Assembly (NCBI GenBank): GCA_022747635.1
Contig: JAKTNV010000003.1
Location: forward strand, 47,139,475 to 47,203,474
From: Hetaerina americana
Lineage: Eukaryota; Arthropoda; Insecta; Odonata; Calopterygidae
Direction of reading: 5' to 3'
Length of the DNA stretch: 64,000 nucleotides
Of this stretch, positions 51,975 to 63,660 are shown piece by piece. How positions within the stretch are numbered: position 1 is the first letter of the stretch; each line of letters opens with the position of its first letter. Below the pieces are notes generated by a model that had not been told where the DNA came from, did no database searches, and saw only the letters and a list, made by a program, of their open reading frames with translations. Position numbers and translations under genes: made by a program.

Positions 51975-52700
51975 ATCTCTACACTTCCTCCACGCATCTA
52001 CCTTTCTTTCTCTGAATCCCCATCACTTCTTCCTCAACCTTCCTCATACTCAGTTCGGCATCCGGCATCTACCCCCGACGAAGCTCTCACCCAGCCGCCT
52101 CTCTACGACCTCCTTTCCGCCATTCCATCTCTCCCTCTACTGCTTCACGTTCATGAGCGACACGGGGCGTTATCCCTTTCCCAGGAGGAAGAGAAGACGG
52201 AGAGCAGAGGTGGAGGGGCGAAAGGAGAGGGGGAGGAGAGAACACTCGCAAACACCAAACACGACCCTTGGACCCTAACACATCCACTCCACTCTCTCCC
52301 TGCTCTACTCCACCCACTCTCCTCTCCGACCGTCTCCCTGCCTTGCCCCACCCGGCCACCCCCACAACCTGCCCCCACCATCCCGAAGGAGTGATATCCG
52401 CGAGGCGCCTCCCTTGCCACCTCTCGTCATGCTTCCCTATCCCACAAGCTCCCCCCCAACTCGCCCCCTTCCACTCTGTGCGTGTCCCTCTCCCTCCGCA
52501 TTTCTACGAAATTCCCGCGACTACAGACGACTACTCCAACACACACAACGCTTGGTTCCTCCTCCCCTTCCCTAGCCTCCCGCCCGTCCACCCCCACCAC
52601 TCTCTCGTACGGACACGCGGCGAGAGGATTGCCTTACCCCTCCGCTGTTGTCCTCCGACTTATCGAAATGAAAAATGCGGAGGAGAAGACGCCACGTGTT
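51975..52700 (+). repeat. CT-rich island with a GA insert
   Basis: CT-rich on + at 51985-52160 and 52260-52610, interrupted by a GA-rich block at 52180-52250. The 151- and 193-codon frames are compositional. Confidence 0.75.
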
Positions 52701-54340
52701 TTCCCAACGAAAAAACATTTTAATGCAAGTGGAAGCTGGAAATATAAAAAAAACCTGAGGGGGAGGATATGCGAATTCATGTGTGCGCGCAACGCCGAGC
52801 AAATGTGGAACTGAATTCAATAAGTTGGGTTCGTGAGGAGTATAACGTTTCCGCGTTAATTAAAAAGTAAAATGAAATTTCTGAACTCTCTCGCTAGTGC
52901 GATAAATACCTCTCCATTCTTCAATGGGCTTAAGTTTACAAAGCACCCGCTTTTCCGCAAAATAGAAATACTTGAATTTTATATTAAGATATATTTTTCT
53001 CTGGGATGGAGACAAATTTTAAAGATGGACCGGAACATTTGCTTCTTTTTTTGTCACCAGAGAACAAGAAATTAATGAAACCTGAATATCAGTAGACAAT
53101 TCGCGAAGGAAACATGTCACAAATATTATATTCATTAAATATATCTGCATAGCATTATATATATTAAAATAGCCAGTGGGCCACTACTTGAATTACATAT
53201 TTGATAACAAATTATACAGCTATTTTCAAAGAAATTAATTTTACGCAATAATGAAAATAGCCTGACTTGTATCTCAATGCTGGATATTCTTAAGTATCGA
53301 TTTAAACCAGGTTATGATCATAAACACATTGATATTTCAGACCCTTAATATAATATTTATCTAACACGGAAATGTAATAATTATGCTTGTTTAAGAATTC
53401 AATTTACATGAACACCCGAGGAGGCATAATAGGTGTTATGCATGACTCCACATGTGAGCACACACGACAATCCTCATTATTGAACTGTTAAATTATGAGG
53501 ATTGTCATGTGAATTGTCATGTCATACTCATATGAAAGTTAGAACATTCAATAAATACATTTGAAAGGAGGTGTTTCCTTCTTTAGTTTACCAGAACAAA
53601 ATAACGTTTTTTTGCACATTCCACCGGACACCATTATCATTTTTATTTAAACAACTTCACATTGGAGTTTCAAAAATTTTATCGGGAATATCTCTACAAT
53701 AGGAGTTTGGATTATGTAAACCCGCGCTTATACCAAGTAGAAAATCTGTACTTGGGACATAAAATGTAAATAAAGCGGGCCATTACGGTTTCAAATCGTA
53801 AACATAGAAGACAGAATGAGACGGAAAATAAGGGCGTTGAGCTTTAGATATCCCGGCTATTCATATATGCATTCCATGATGATACTGCCTCATATTCCGT
53901 CCGCTTCTCGCTTATCCTGTGCAAGTGAATGGTGGCCCAAGTTCCCCATTCCCCAAACAAATTTGGTTTCATGCTGAGGCCGAAAGAGATGGAAAAATCA
54001 ATTTATGTCTCGGTACGCATATAAAGAGACGGATGCGTAAGCATTAAAGCAAGGGCCATTCTTTGCCCTGATAGGATTATGGAAACCGAAACCTGATATA
54101 CACTGTAAGCATTCAAATTGTCTTCCGAAGGCAAATATTTCTTTCATTGAATTGAAGACACCAAAATAGACAAAAAGTACGGAATATCCCCTTCCTAATG
54201 TAAGGAAGGATACACGGAGTCTCTATCGAAGAAAAATGGAAATGTTAAAAAAAGAATTTACAGTTTTATTAATGTGGTGCATAATAAAGCGAATGCATAC
54301 ACTTTTTCCATTTAATCCACTTCAAGAACGTATAGAAGTA
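52701..54340. other. AT-rich non-coding DNA
   Basis: Contains the inverted repeat at 53461-53511. Otherwise nothing recognisable. Confidence 0.6.
53461..53511. repeat. Inverted repeat, 17-bp stem with one mismatch
   Basis: GACAATCCTCAT at 53466-53477 pairs perfectly with 53495-53506. After one mismatch, 53461-53464 pairs with 53508-53511. The loop is 17 nt. A direct echo ATTGTCATG follows at once. Confidence 0.55.
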
Positions 54341-54935
54341 GCACGCGCATTAATTTTTGACGTCATGCGTGGACATGGGAGGGAGTGAGCCTCTTGTATG
54401 TCCTCGAAATGGCTGCGACGTTGCCGCGGGCCGTGGAGTAAGGAGAGGAGAAACCGGAGACGAAGGGAAGTATTAGGGATGACGATCGTACCAAAAAAAT
54501 GAAGACTGCGAGGAAAAAAAATCTGGTAAAAACCGAGGACTTTTAACGAAACAAATTCCAAACGCTTTTTCCCTGCCAATGAGAAGAAAGCAGTGACGGA
54601 GTGGTAAGACAGGACGATCTACTGCTCGCATAAAGAAAATATAAATGGAGAAATTCCTCCGCGGGATTAAAGGCAAGGGGACGGCGAGCTGGGGTAGGAA
54701 TTCAGAAAGGGGGATGGGAAGGAGGTGGGGCGAGGAGAGGAAGGGCTCGAGAGGGAGAAGGAAGGAGGAGTTCGGAAGAGAAAGGGAGATGGGAAGGGGG
54801 AGGAAGGAGAGAAGAGGCGGGGCAGGGGGGAAGCAGAGAAGCGGTGGGAAAAATGAGCGGCAGGAAAGAGGAGCAGAGAAAAATCGAAATAACCAGCGTC
54901 GTTTAGGAAGGGAAACGTAAAAAAAATGGAAAGAG
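54341..54935 (+). repeat. GA-rich island
   Basis: Purine-rich on +, densest at 54700-54890. The 163-codon minus frame is an F/L/P/S-rich by-product. Confidence 0.75.
54358..54439 (+). promoter_or_regulatory. CRE-like element followed by an ATG and donor-like site
   Basis: A perfect TGACGTCA palindrome lies at 54358-54365. About 44 bp later an ATG (54409) in fair context opens MAATLPRAV, then GTAAGG at 54438 looks like a splice donor. This could be the start of a transcript at the edge of a GA-rich island. Each signal is short and could be chance. Confidence 0.15.
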
Positions 54936-56815
54936 CCCTTTCTCTCCCTCGATTTCTCAGTCAACGAAGCCTGGTATAAAAAACATGATATTTGTAACTG
55001 AGAATGAGAGAAACAAATAAAAAGTAATTGTTAAGTAAATGAAACGAAGAGGAGGCGACTCGAAAGCGAATGGAAAGAAGCGGCCGACTTTCTCATCCGT
55101 CTCGTTCCACCGGTATCCCATTCCGACATTTAAAAACCACAACCAATGTGAGGTTCGTGAAAGAAAATCTTGGGCCGCCGCGGAGAAAATATTGAAACAT
55201 ATCGATATGCAATAAAATCCCCAAGAGCTGAAGAAAACGCGGCCATAATGGGGAATTTCAAGTTAAAGAACATCGACAGAATTATATTATCGATACGAGA
55301 GGTAAATATGTCGAGAAATACAAAGAAAGCTTTTAAGATTCAGAATGAGAAATTGGAACTTAAGGGAGATAATAAGAAAGGGAAAAAGAGCTTTCCGAAA
55401 TGGAAAATGACGTGTATCGGTGGTGAGCGATGTGCCAGAATCTCAGGATGAATGGGAAAATGAAGAACTATATATGTAGGTTGGCTTGCTGCAAGGGGGA
55501 CAGGCATGGTTCCACCTTGGAATAAGTATGCGTTACAGTGGTAGCGAGGAGAGAGAATGAGACCTTGTCTCAATATGTGACAAGGCAAGAATAAGAAAAC
55601 CACGCTAATATTTTGCATAGATTTAAAAACATTTTTTTCAAAGTGTTCTAAAAGACTGTACTCGTATTGCACGAGTGCGGGGATGCGAGAAAAGAATACA
55701 GCTTCAGTTTTAGGGAAGAATGAGACTAACGCAAGCAATTAGAAAGCAAATATTGCGATATATTTCTGCTTCATCACGATAATGGCAAGGTTTGCAAGAA
55801 TGAAGGTTCCCCAGCATCGAAATCAAATCTGAAACGCCAAGCGACTATAGTATACCTTGAAGAGAAGCAAAACATTCATCTTTTATAACTCCAATGCAGA
55901 GTATGATGACCTCGGTTTCATCCATTCAATCACTTAAGTGCCATTTTTTTCAACCGCTTTCTGAGTTTATTATCTTTCACCTGAAGCCATTATGAAAGTT
56001 AAATAGAGATAAAAACTTTTAGTCTGAATAATTACATCGACTACTTTAATGCAGCTACATAGTTAAAATTCATAATGGATACAAAAGGATTCAATGGATA
56101 ATTTAGAGCATAAAAAATGAGTCTGAACTCAAATGAGAATAGAGTAAAACTTTCTGCCATATTACTACGACAGAAAATATTTCAATATATCACCTAACTT
56201 TGTTTCGTGATATGTGCTTGCTGCAAAAAAAAAAACAAAAATAATTCAATCTAGCCCTAGAAAATAATTAAAAACCAAGATTTTTTCTATGAAATGGATA
56301 ATTTAGTTTAATACTAATGGGCTATTTTCGTCGCCAATTTTACTTCCCAAAACATTAAAGATAACATTTCAAACGTATTTTATGGAATAGATAAACCCTT
56401 ATTTTAACCTATATACAAAGAAATATTAAAGTGGTCATCCAGAAAGAATTTAGTGGAGATGAAAGTGAACCTACTGTTTTAGGTTTGCTCTTCAATAAAA
56501 TTGTAAGAATTCATAATATGAAAACAAGCGTCATAAATGAAGCATGTCTCCGACTGATAAATTAATAACGGACAGAGAGGAACCGTGAAAAGGTTCCGCC
56601 TAAATTGCCAACTATTCCAGGAATAAGAAAGGTGTAATAGTATAATACGTTTAACGATATTTTTTTAACCCAATGCGCCGTAAAAACCTTCAAAAAAGGC
56701 AACAATAAAAGAAATAATCGCAAGGGACAGGTGTCAGGGGGAAATTGAGAGTAATGGGGTGCTACAGAGTGGCATCGTAAAATTGTGAGCGAGGGAACAA
56801 GCATGGAATGAAGAT
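54936..56815. other. AT-rich non-coding DNA
   Basis: Nothing recognisable. Confidence 0.6.
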
Positions 56816-57600
56816 CGAGTTAGACACAGGTTTTCAGCGGTAGCGGAGAGTGCGTGTTGCTGCTCTGGTTCATGGATCGATCAATCGGAAGGAGTAGGGA
56901 ATAGTTATGAAACTAAATAGGACCCTCACTGCTCGTGGACTCAGGAAGAACGGGGGACAACGGGAAGAAGATAGGAGCATGCAGAGAAAAAACTTCGATC
57001 AGGAAACGGAGTGTGGTACTGGGAAGTGGCATTAAGGAGGAAGTGCTTTGATAGTCACGACGTTCTCTCTTTCCTTTTATTTTCACTTTTTTTAAAGGAA
57101 CGCAAAACACGTGCCCAAAGGACTTTTACCCCCGAAGAGTTCCCATTCTCTCACTCATCCCACTCCCCGTAAAGTCCTTCCTCCGTCCCCTTCCACTTAT
57201 ACCGCTCTCCCCCTGCCCCTCCCCCAACCCGCCTTCTCCCACCCCTCATTCCCATTTCATGGCTTTCGTGATTGCTGGTCCGTCGGGAGAAAAGAAGAAG
57301 ACACGGCGGCGGATAAGGGAGAGGGAGGAGAGGCATGGAAGGATGGAGGGTATTTTTTGAGACGGGGTAATCGGATATAAGATGGGAATATTCACTCACG
57401 CGATATACAAAACTCCTTCCCCCTACCGCCTAATTCGCCCGCCTCCCTCCCTTTCGAAACGTATTCCTCATTCGTTCCTCCCTCCTCAATTCTTCCTATC
57501 ACCCGATCTTTTCCCCGCCATCCACCTCTCCAAACTCCCGTCCCGATATTCCCTCTTCCCTATCGCTGTCATTTGCTCTCTATAAGTGTCTCGAAAAATT
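56816..57600. repeat. GA-CT-GA-CT island
   Basis: Mild GA to 57050, CT-rich at 57110-57260, GA-rich at 57285-57360, CT-rich at 57410-57590: three flips in under 800 bp. Confidence 0.72.
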
Positions 57601-58880
57601 CAAATTTAGCTCCGATTCACTCTCTCCCTATAGGATCGTAACTTTATCGTTTGTAGACATTCGAATGGTAAATTGCACGTGAAACATGACGGCTGTAGAG
57701 TGAAGCAATTGAAAATTACGGTTTATTTTGGAAAGTATATCAATGAGTTGATTTCATGCGAAAGAAGAATGTGTATAGTCTAAACAATTACTGCCATGAT
57801 ATAGCGAGTCGATATAACATTACAGCATTGTATTTTAATTACTATTTGTAAATATAATCAACTTATCAAATTAGCATATTTAACCTTATGACACAGTATT
57901 AAACCTTAAAGCGTATTTTTAAATGTCGGAGATATTCAATAATATATACATGCACAATGGACTAAATGATGCAATCTAGAGAGGGTGGTAAAATATATAA
58001 ATGGTGGATTATTGAGCAACTACGTTCATATGCGTAAGTAAAATAAAAGTTAAAATCACATTTGGGCACAGTAAAACGAAGTTTTTATGAAAATTATTTA
58101 ACATATACCAAGATAATGTAATTTTTCTTACTAATCTCTAAAAATATGGACGCGGCAAGAGTCTTTTCAAATATTCCATTGAAATTGGTATTCCACCGTC
58201 GATTGGGTAATCTTGTTCTCTCTTTCATTTTTTCGATCTCCAGGTTAGGAAATTCAAATTCTTCGGTGGGACACGTAATAAACTTAGCTAATTTTGGTTT
58301 TTCTATTTTTAGGATTGTTTTAGACATTAAGAGAGACAATGTATCGCAAAAAAACTTGCTTAAATTAAATATTTTAACAATCTCGCAAGTTTTCATAAAT
58401 AAAAAAGCACCTCCATACGGAAATTGGAACGAGCTCTTGCATAGAGAATTATTCAGTTAAATTGCCTCATTTTTCTAGTTCAACAACACGTGATTTACTC
58501 TGGAAACATACCGACTCCTGCAAAATTAGAAATAAAATTCATTTAGCAATCACACAGGAAACAGCTATAATAAATATTTCAGGGCAAATATCGTTCTCGA
58601 TTGTTTTCCTTTGAAATTTAATACTCAACTTAAATGAGTATATTTCATTGATAAGAATAAATATAAGAATCATCTGCAGAGAACAGGCAGTGCACACAGT
58701 ATACACAGAGAATAATAGCCTAATCTTTTTCTGCTACCTGCCACTCTCTCTACCCACCCGGCATTTGTGCGTCAACAAAACGGATATCGGAAAAGAGAAA
58801 TTACGCCCACCAACGCAAAACTTTTAATTATTGATCACACGCACTTGAAGGCAACGCACAGATAAACTACAGCAGTAGAG
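57601..58880. other. AT-rich non-coding DNA
   Basis: Overlapping frames of about 100 codons on both strands at 58094-58460 match nothing known to me. Confidence 0.6.
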
Positions 58881-59860
58881 AAGGCCCTTAGCAAACGCAG
58901 GGATCCCTCGGACGGGATATTTTTTAACGGAGGGAGTAAAACTGGAATTTATCGCACTCTTTCCCTCCGTGCGTGAGAGACTCATTTTCGTGGGTGGAGG
59001 GGAGGGAGTGAGGAAATCGATAGGCGAACAAACCGCCTTCCACGTGGAGAGAGAAAAGAGGCGGAAGGTGAGGAGGCCGGGAGGAAGGAGAGCGCTCGGG
59101 GATGGTCGTGGAAGAGGGGCGGAGAGGTAGTGATAGAGAGGGTTGGAGAGGGGGGGTGGTGTACGTAAAGCGGGGGAGGAGGGGCAGAGAGAAGGAGGAG
59201 GGCGATGGCGATTCGCGGAGGTTCCGTGCGTAGCGGCGGCCGGCGGCGAGTGATAGAGAGAGGTACGGATAAAGGGAGAAAGGAGTACGGCTCGCATTCG
59301 GATATGAATGTGAAGGATCGAGCGGGAGGGGCGGCGGAGGGAGGGAGGGAATAGTCCGTCTGAGGGAGGAGTATTGAGGGGGGAAGGGGCAGGAGAAAAG
59401 GCGGCATTATTCCCGCTAGATGGGACCGGAAAGGGAGAGGAGAGAAGCGGGAGTAAGAAGGGAGTACTGGATGGGGAGACGAGGAGAAGAGGAGGGGGAG
59501 TCGGCCATGTATAAATAAAGGAGGAGGGGACGGAGCGAGAGGGAAGAGGGAGCAGAATGGGGTGGGGAGGAGGGAAGCAGCGGAGGGGGAAGAAAACGAC
59601 GTTTCGGGAGTTCCCGAACGGCGACGCCGGTTGTCATGGCGACGGCTATGGCGTCACAAGACGCCGCCTCTTCCCACGCCCCTGCCCCCTTCCGTCTCCC
59701 GCACTAACCTGCCCACTCTCCCTTTGTCTCAGGCCTGCCTCCCACCAGCCTAGCTCCTATTACACTCCCCCACCACCCAGTGCTGCTGGCTCTATGCACG
59801 CCCACGCTTAACGCTCCCATTGCCGGCCGTCGCGCGTGTGGATCGTAGCGTAGCAACGTG
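58881..59860. repeat. GA-to-CT island with CpG-rich centre
   Basis: GA-rich on + at 58980-59600, CT-rich at 59660-59810. CpG-rich words cluster at 59200-59250 and 59600-59665. It contains the possible exon at 59733-59811. Confidence 0.72.
59733..59811 (+). CDS. Possible terminal coding exon, unknown gene
   Basis: A textbook 3' splice site precedes it: the branch-point-like CACTAAC at 59701-59708, a pyrimidine run, then TTTGTCTCAG ending at 59732. Read with the first base completing a codon, the next 25 codons end SSYYTPPPPSAAGSMHAHA and a TAA at 59809-59811. The composition resembles the disordered C-terminus of a nuclear regulator, but I recognise no family. It is on the strand opposite to the Rbp6-like exon, so it would belong to a different gene. 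No upstream partner exon was found. The surrounding CT-rich DNA can produce such signals by chance. Confidence 0.27.
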
Positions 59861-60450
59861 GGGCACCGTTTCGCAACAACTAGGGTGAAAAATACGAACG
59901 CAAAAGAAATCGAGGAGGGATCGAGAGCTATGGGATGATATGGACTCTTTTCGTTTACCTGTCAATCAAGACGATACATGGAATCGGTGGAATTCCCAGG
60001 CTAATACGCGCGAACGCTTCCCATTGGCACCGAAAAGCCGAGCCGTATACAAGTAATGTGAGTAATCGTGAGTATCCATTCTCGTGCGATACTTCCCTGC
60101 CGTAAGAGTAACCATACTGGTCTATTCCATCACTACACAGCTCACTTTCTTTCAATCTACTTTTCTTATAACTTTCTTTCCATCACTGCCGGTTTCCTCC
60201 CTGATGACTCTAGCCTACACAGAGGACTATAATTCTACACGGAGCCTCAGTCTGGTATCCAATTCAGAGTAATGGCATTTACATTCCTACAAGGACCAAC
60301 CAGGTAGTTGTAGGTATTCTCGAGAGACAATTCAGCAAAATGCCTCTTAACTAGTCATAAATTTGTTAATTTGAATTTCTTTACATAAAGGAAGACCGGT
60401 TCGAGTTATGTACAACGTTACATCAAATTCTTAGAAAATCATAAACATTA
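59861..60450. other. Non-coding DNA
   Basis: Mixed composition becoming AT-rich. Nothing recognisable. Confidence 0.55.
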
Positions 60451-60540
60451 GTGTGTGTGTGTGTATATACACACACACACACACACTATGTATATAATAT
60501 ATATGCACTGTATACACACACTATAAAATATGTATATTTA
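60451..60540. repeat. (GT)n/(AC)n palindrome and AT-rich compound repeat
   Basis: A perfect 32-bp palindrome at 60451-60482 has GT repeats running into AC repeats through a TATA centre. More ACAC and TATA blocks follow. Confidence 0.93.
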
Positions 60541-61265
60541 TTTATACACATAAATAAAATGGTAGTTTTTTGATATCCTTCTACTAATTTCAGTCCAAAC
60601 TTTATTTACTATCAATAATGTCCGAAGGACCCAAAAATAGAAATGTCGAGGATCACTTATGTGTAACAAACAATAAGAAATATCTCCCACGTTTAATTAC
60701 TCCGCGTTCACTAAGTAAAACTAACTATCACAATGAATAATCATTGGAAAGATTCAATTGCGGGAGCTGTTTCACAATGAGTTACCCGATAGCCTATGCA
60801 CATGTACCCGAGTAATGTTGCCACAGTATATACAGGTAGACCTCATGTATATTATGGCACTCAGCTCTTGTATACCTCAGTATAACCGATCGCACAGAGT
60901 TAACATAGCATCAGTTTTTTTAATTATCACATGAAGAAGGAACTCTCATTCGTCACATTCATATAGTTACAGGGTTTTTCTCTGTAAAATGTTTAACTTG
61001 AATTTTCTCATCTTTCGTATTGAGAAATGATTTATTCAGTTCCAGTATTTCCTTTTTATCTGATTCCAACAGCCAGTTTGGAAATCCATCCTTCCGCACA
61101 TCCCCTATACATATACAATTTTATAGCACCATCTCGCACCGCAGAGGAATGCTATCACTCGATCAAATAATTGCAACATTCACGTCGCTCGCTCCCCACT
61201 AAACGTGTTCGTGCCCTGAGTGTCCGGCTTTCATCTGGCGGGTGAATGTAACACCCCGCTTAATT

Positions 61266-61860
61266 AGTACACTTAATACCCCCCCTAACTTAAAGAGTGG
61301 GAGCCGGACAAGGCCCGCGTGACTTGATTGGAAGGAGTCTCGCCGACATGACCCGAGGGAATGGCGGAACGCCTCGCGGTTTCCCAGAACACGGAGCCGT
61401 CAAATGGTCATGGTGGTCATGGAACGGTGAGAGGACGTGGGGGTGCGACCGAAATATTTATTTTTTATGCGACCAAGGAGAAAGGGCGGGGGAGTCACGG
61501 AGGAAGGAGGGTGTTACACTCGGTCGGCATCTCTACCCCTAATTGTGTTTGGGTGGACGAGAAGATCCACGCCGTGTACGCTCGCATTGTCCTCGGACAT
61601 AGGTGGTTAGATTGCGATCGTATTCCGGAAGGGAAGATATTGAGTACAGGGAGGGCAAATGGAGTGGGTGGAGTGGATGCGGAGACGCAGGATCTCGGAT
61701 GCGGGTGCGAGGACACGTCTACATCGGGTGGAGCGGCGCCGGAAACAAAAGGTAGGGTGGACATGAGGAACTACTGTGAAGGGGTTTGGGGGGTCAAAGA
61801 GTGAGGGGGGAAGAAATGTGGGCACGAGAGACAGAGAAGGAAAACACAGACATACACACA
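61266..61860 (+). repeat. G/A-rich region
   Basis: GC-richer, moderately purine-biased and less repetitive than other islands. It contains the possible first exon at 61361-61426. Confidence 0.5.
61361..61426 (+). CDS. Possible first coding exon, unknown gene
   Basis: An ATG in good context (G at -3 and +4) opens 22 codons reading MAERLAVSQNTEPSNGHGGH plus GT, then the donor-like GTGAGAGG at 61427. The mixed base composition here is less repetitive than in the neighbouring islands. The frame also stays open past the donor to 61804. I recognise no protein family, and no continuation exon was found in the remaining 2.5 kb. Confidence 0.2.
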
Positions 61861-62229
61861 GGTTGGACATAAGCCTTAGCCACCAAACGCCATAAAATAT
61901 CTGTTAGGTAAGTCTTAATATTTTAACAAAGCTCTTCATACCACACGCTTAAGTTACTTTTTAGAGTTCTTTTTTTATTTTCAAACAGTTTCTGGGCATC
62001 TAGAAAGTCTTATAAAAGAACAATATTGACGAAGAAATTCTGATCTCAAGAAAGTCGTCGCTCAGGAAAAAAAATAATTCTCTTATTTGTAAGCCAGGGA
62101 GACGAAAGCTTGACATGTTATCCGTTATTATAAACTATATTTCATGTTACAGGACGTTGATACATAATGCTAACGAGGAATTGATGGACATAATACAAAA
62201 TTTACACCATTTAAGATATATGTATATAA

Positions 62230-62246
62230 ACACACACACACACACA

Positions 62247-62302
<56 letters not shown>
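62230..62302. repeat. (CA)n-(TA)n microsatellite
   Basis: A CA run at 62230-62245 is followed by an uninterrupted TA run to 62302. Confidence 0.96.
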
Positions 62303-62303
<1 letters not shown>

Positions 62304-63160
62304 GTAAAGAAGCGGACAGAGCGATTTAGTATAATAGCTATGAACTTCTAAAATCAAATTAGGCATTCACCAATTTACTCGAACAAAATTTTCCCCGGAT
62401 GCAATCCTTTTTTTAAGGCAAATAATATAATAATATTGAACAGGGATCATTTTTTCTGTAATACCTTCTAAATAGGTGATGCACCCGATACATAACTTTA
62501 CCTACCATTAAACGTACCCATTATGGATAAATTGCAACAGACAACTAATCAAATAGTTATAATTCGGAGATATACTTTCATATAAAGATCACAAAGGTGA
62601 CCATTGTTCTACTATTCAAATAATTTTTGCCGGAAAAAATACAGTTATATGTTTAAGGTATTTCAATACAAAATACTAAGTTAGTCGTGGCTACATTTCA
62701 AATTAGTATTGAAATGTACGTAATAGTACTAAACCATGGCGGATTTAAATGTCACGTTATTTAAATAGCCATTAAAAGCAAAATATTTATTGCCGCAAGC
62801 GCACTAGTTCATTTTTCTTCACTAACCTTAACGAAACCTTACCCAGCGAAAAATATATTTTTAACCTCAGCTCCTTCAATATACCTCTCCTCATTGACAG
62901 TGATTCGGAATCAAAACTTTGCCCGTTACATTATTTTACACTGCATTAAAGACGAAGCTCAGAGCAGTGGGAAAGGAAATGATACTTCATTAGAAATCAT
63001 GAAAGGCCATGCATAATTTACTGAATAAATAATATAAACTGAACGGACTTCCATTTGGTGACGATCCCCTGAAACGACGGGAGGCAAACAAACAAAAAAA
63101 GCATCCAACGACGAATGGCCTTCGTGGAAATAAAATTCGCGTGGTTTTAGGGGATTAAGT
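62303..63160. other. AT-rich non-coding DNA
   Basis: Nothing recognisable. Confidence 0.6.
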
Positions 63161-63660
63161 CCCACGACGCTGGAGAAATAAAGGAGAAAATCGTTTGAAA
63201 AGGAGGAATGAGGGGGAGGGGAGGGGTTGGGAGCACCCGGTGTTAAGGGTGGGAAAGATAACCGATCCGCACAAGTTAAACTTTCAAAACACATCAATAC
63301 GATCTTTTGATCCGTGGCGATTATTTTTTTTCGATGGCGATTAGGTCGGAAGTTCAAACCGGATGAACGTTTTTCGAAACGGCCAAAAGTTCGCGGCGGT
63401 GGGATTTCGGTGAAACGGGACGAGAGAGAGCAAGAGAAGGGCAGGGAGGAAAGGGGTGGGAGGTTAAATCAGAAGCTATAAAAGACAAAGCCTGGGAGAC
63501 CGGTGAGCGCGTATCAGAGGTCGAAACTTGTGCACTCCAGTATATATCCCTCCTTTCCCGCTCTGAAGAGAGAGAGAAAAAAGGAAAGGAGACCGGACGA
63601 GAAAGGGGAGGGAAATGGATGGATAGGAGAGAGTGGGAACGAATGTGGCCCAGGAAAAAA
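63161..63660 (+). repeat. GA-rich island
   Basis: Purine-rich on + at 63185-63240, 63415-63465 and 63565-63640. AT-rich DNA follows to the end of the window. Confidence 0.65.
63477..63484 (+). promoter_or_regulatory. TATA-box-like sequence
   Basis: TATAAAAG lies at the edge of a GA-rich island. The nearest initiator-like TCAGAG is at 63514, farther than the usual 30 bp. No gene start was recognised downstream. Confidence 0.12.

Noticed and set aside
55170..55451. 93-codon K/E/R-rich open frame on +
   Set aside because: Composition reflects purine-rich DNA; no motif or splice site seen.
63477..63530. TATA-box promoter with initiator
   Set aside because: The spacing to the initiator-like site is about 39 bp and no gene start follows. 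Kept only as a low-confidence site.
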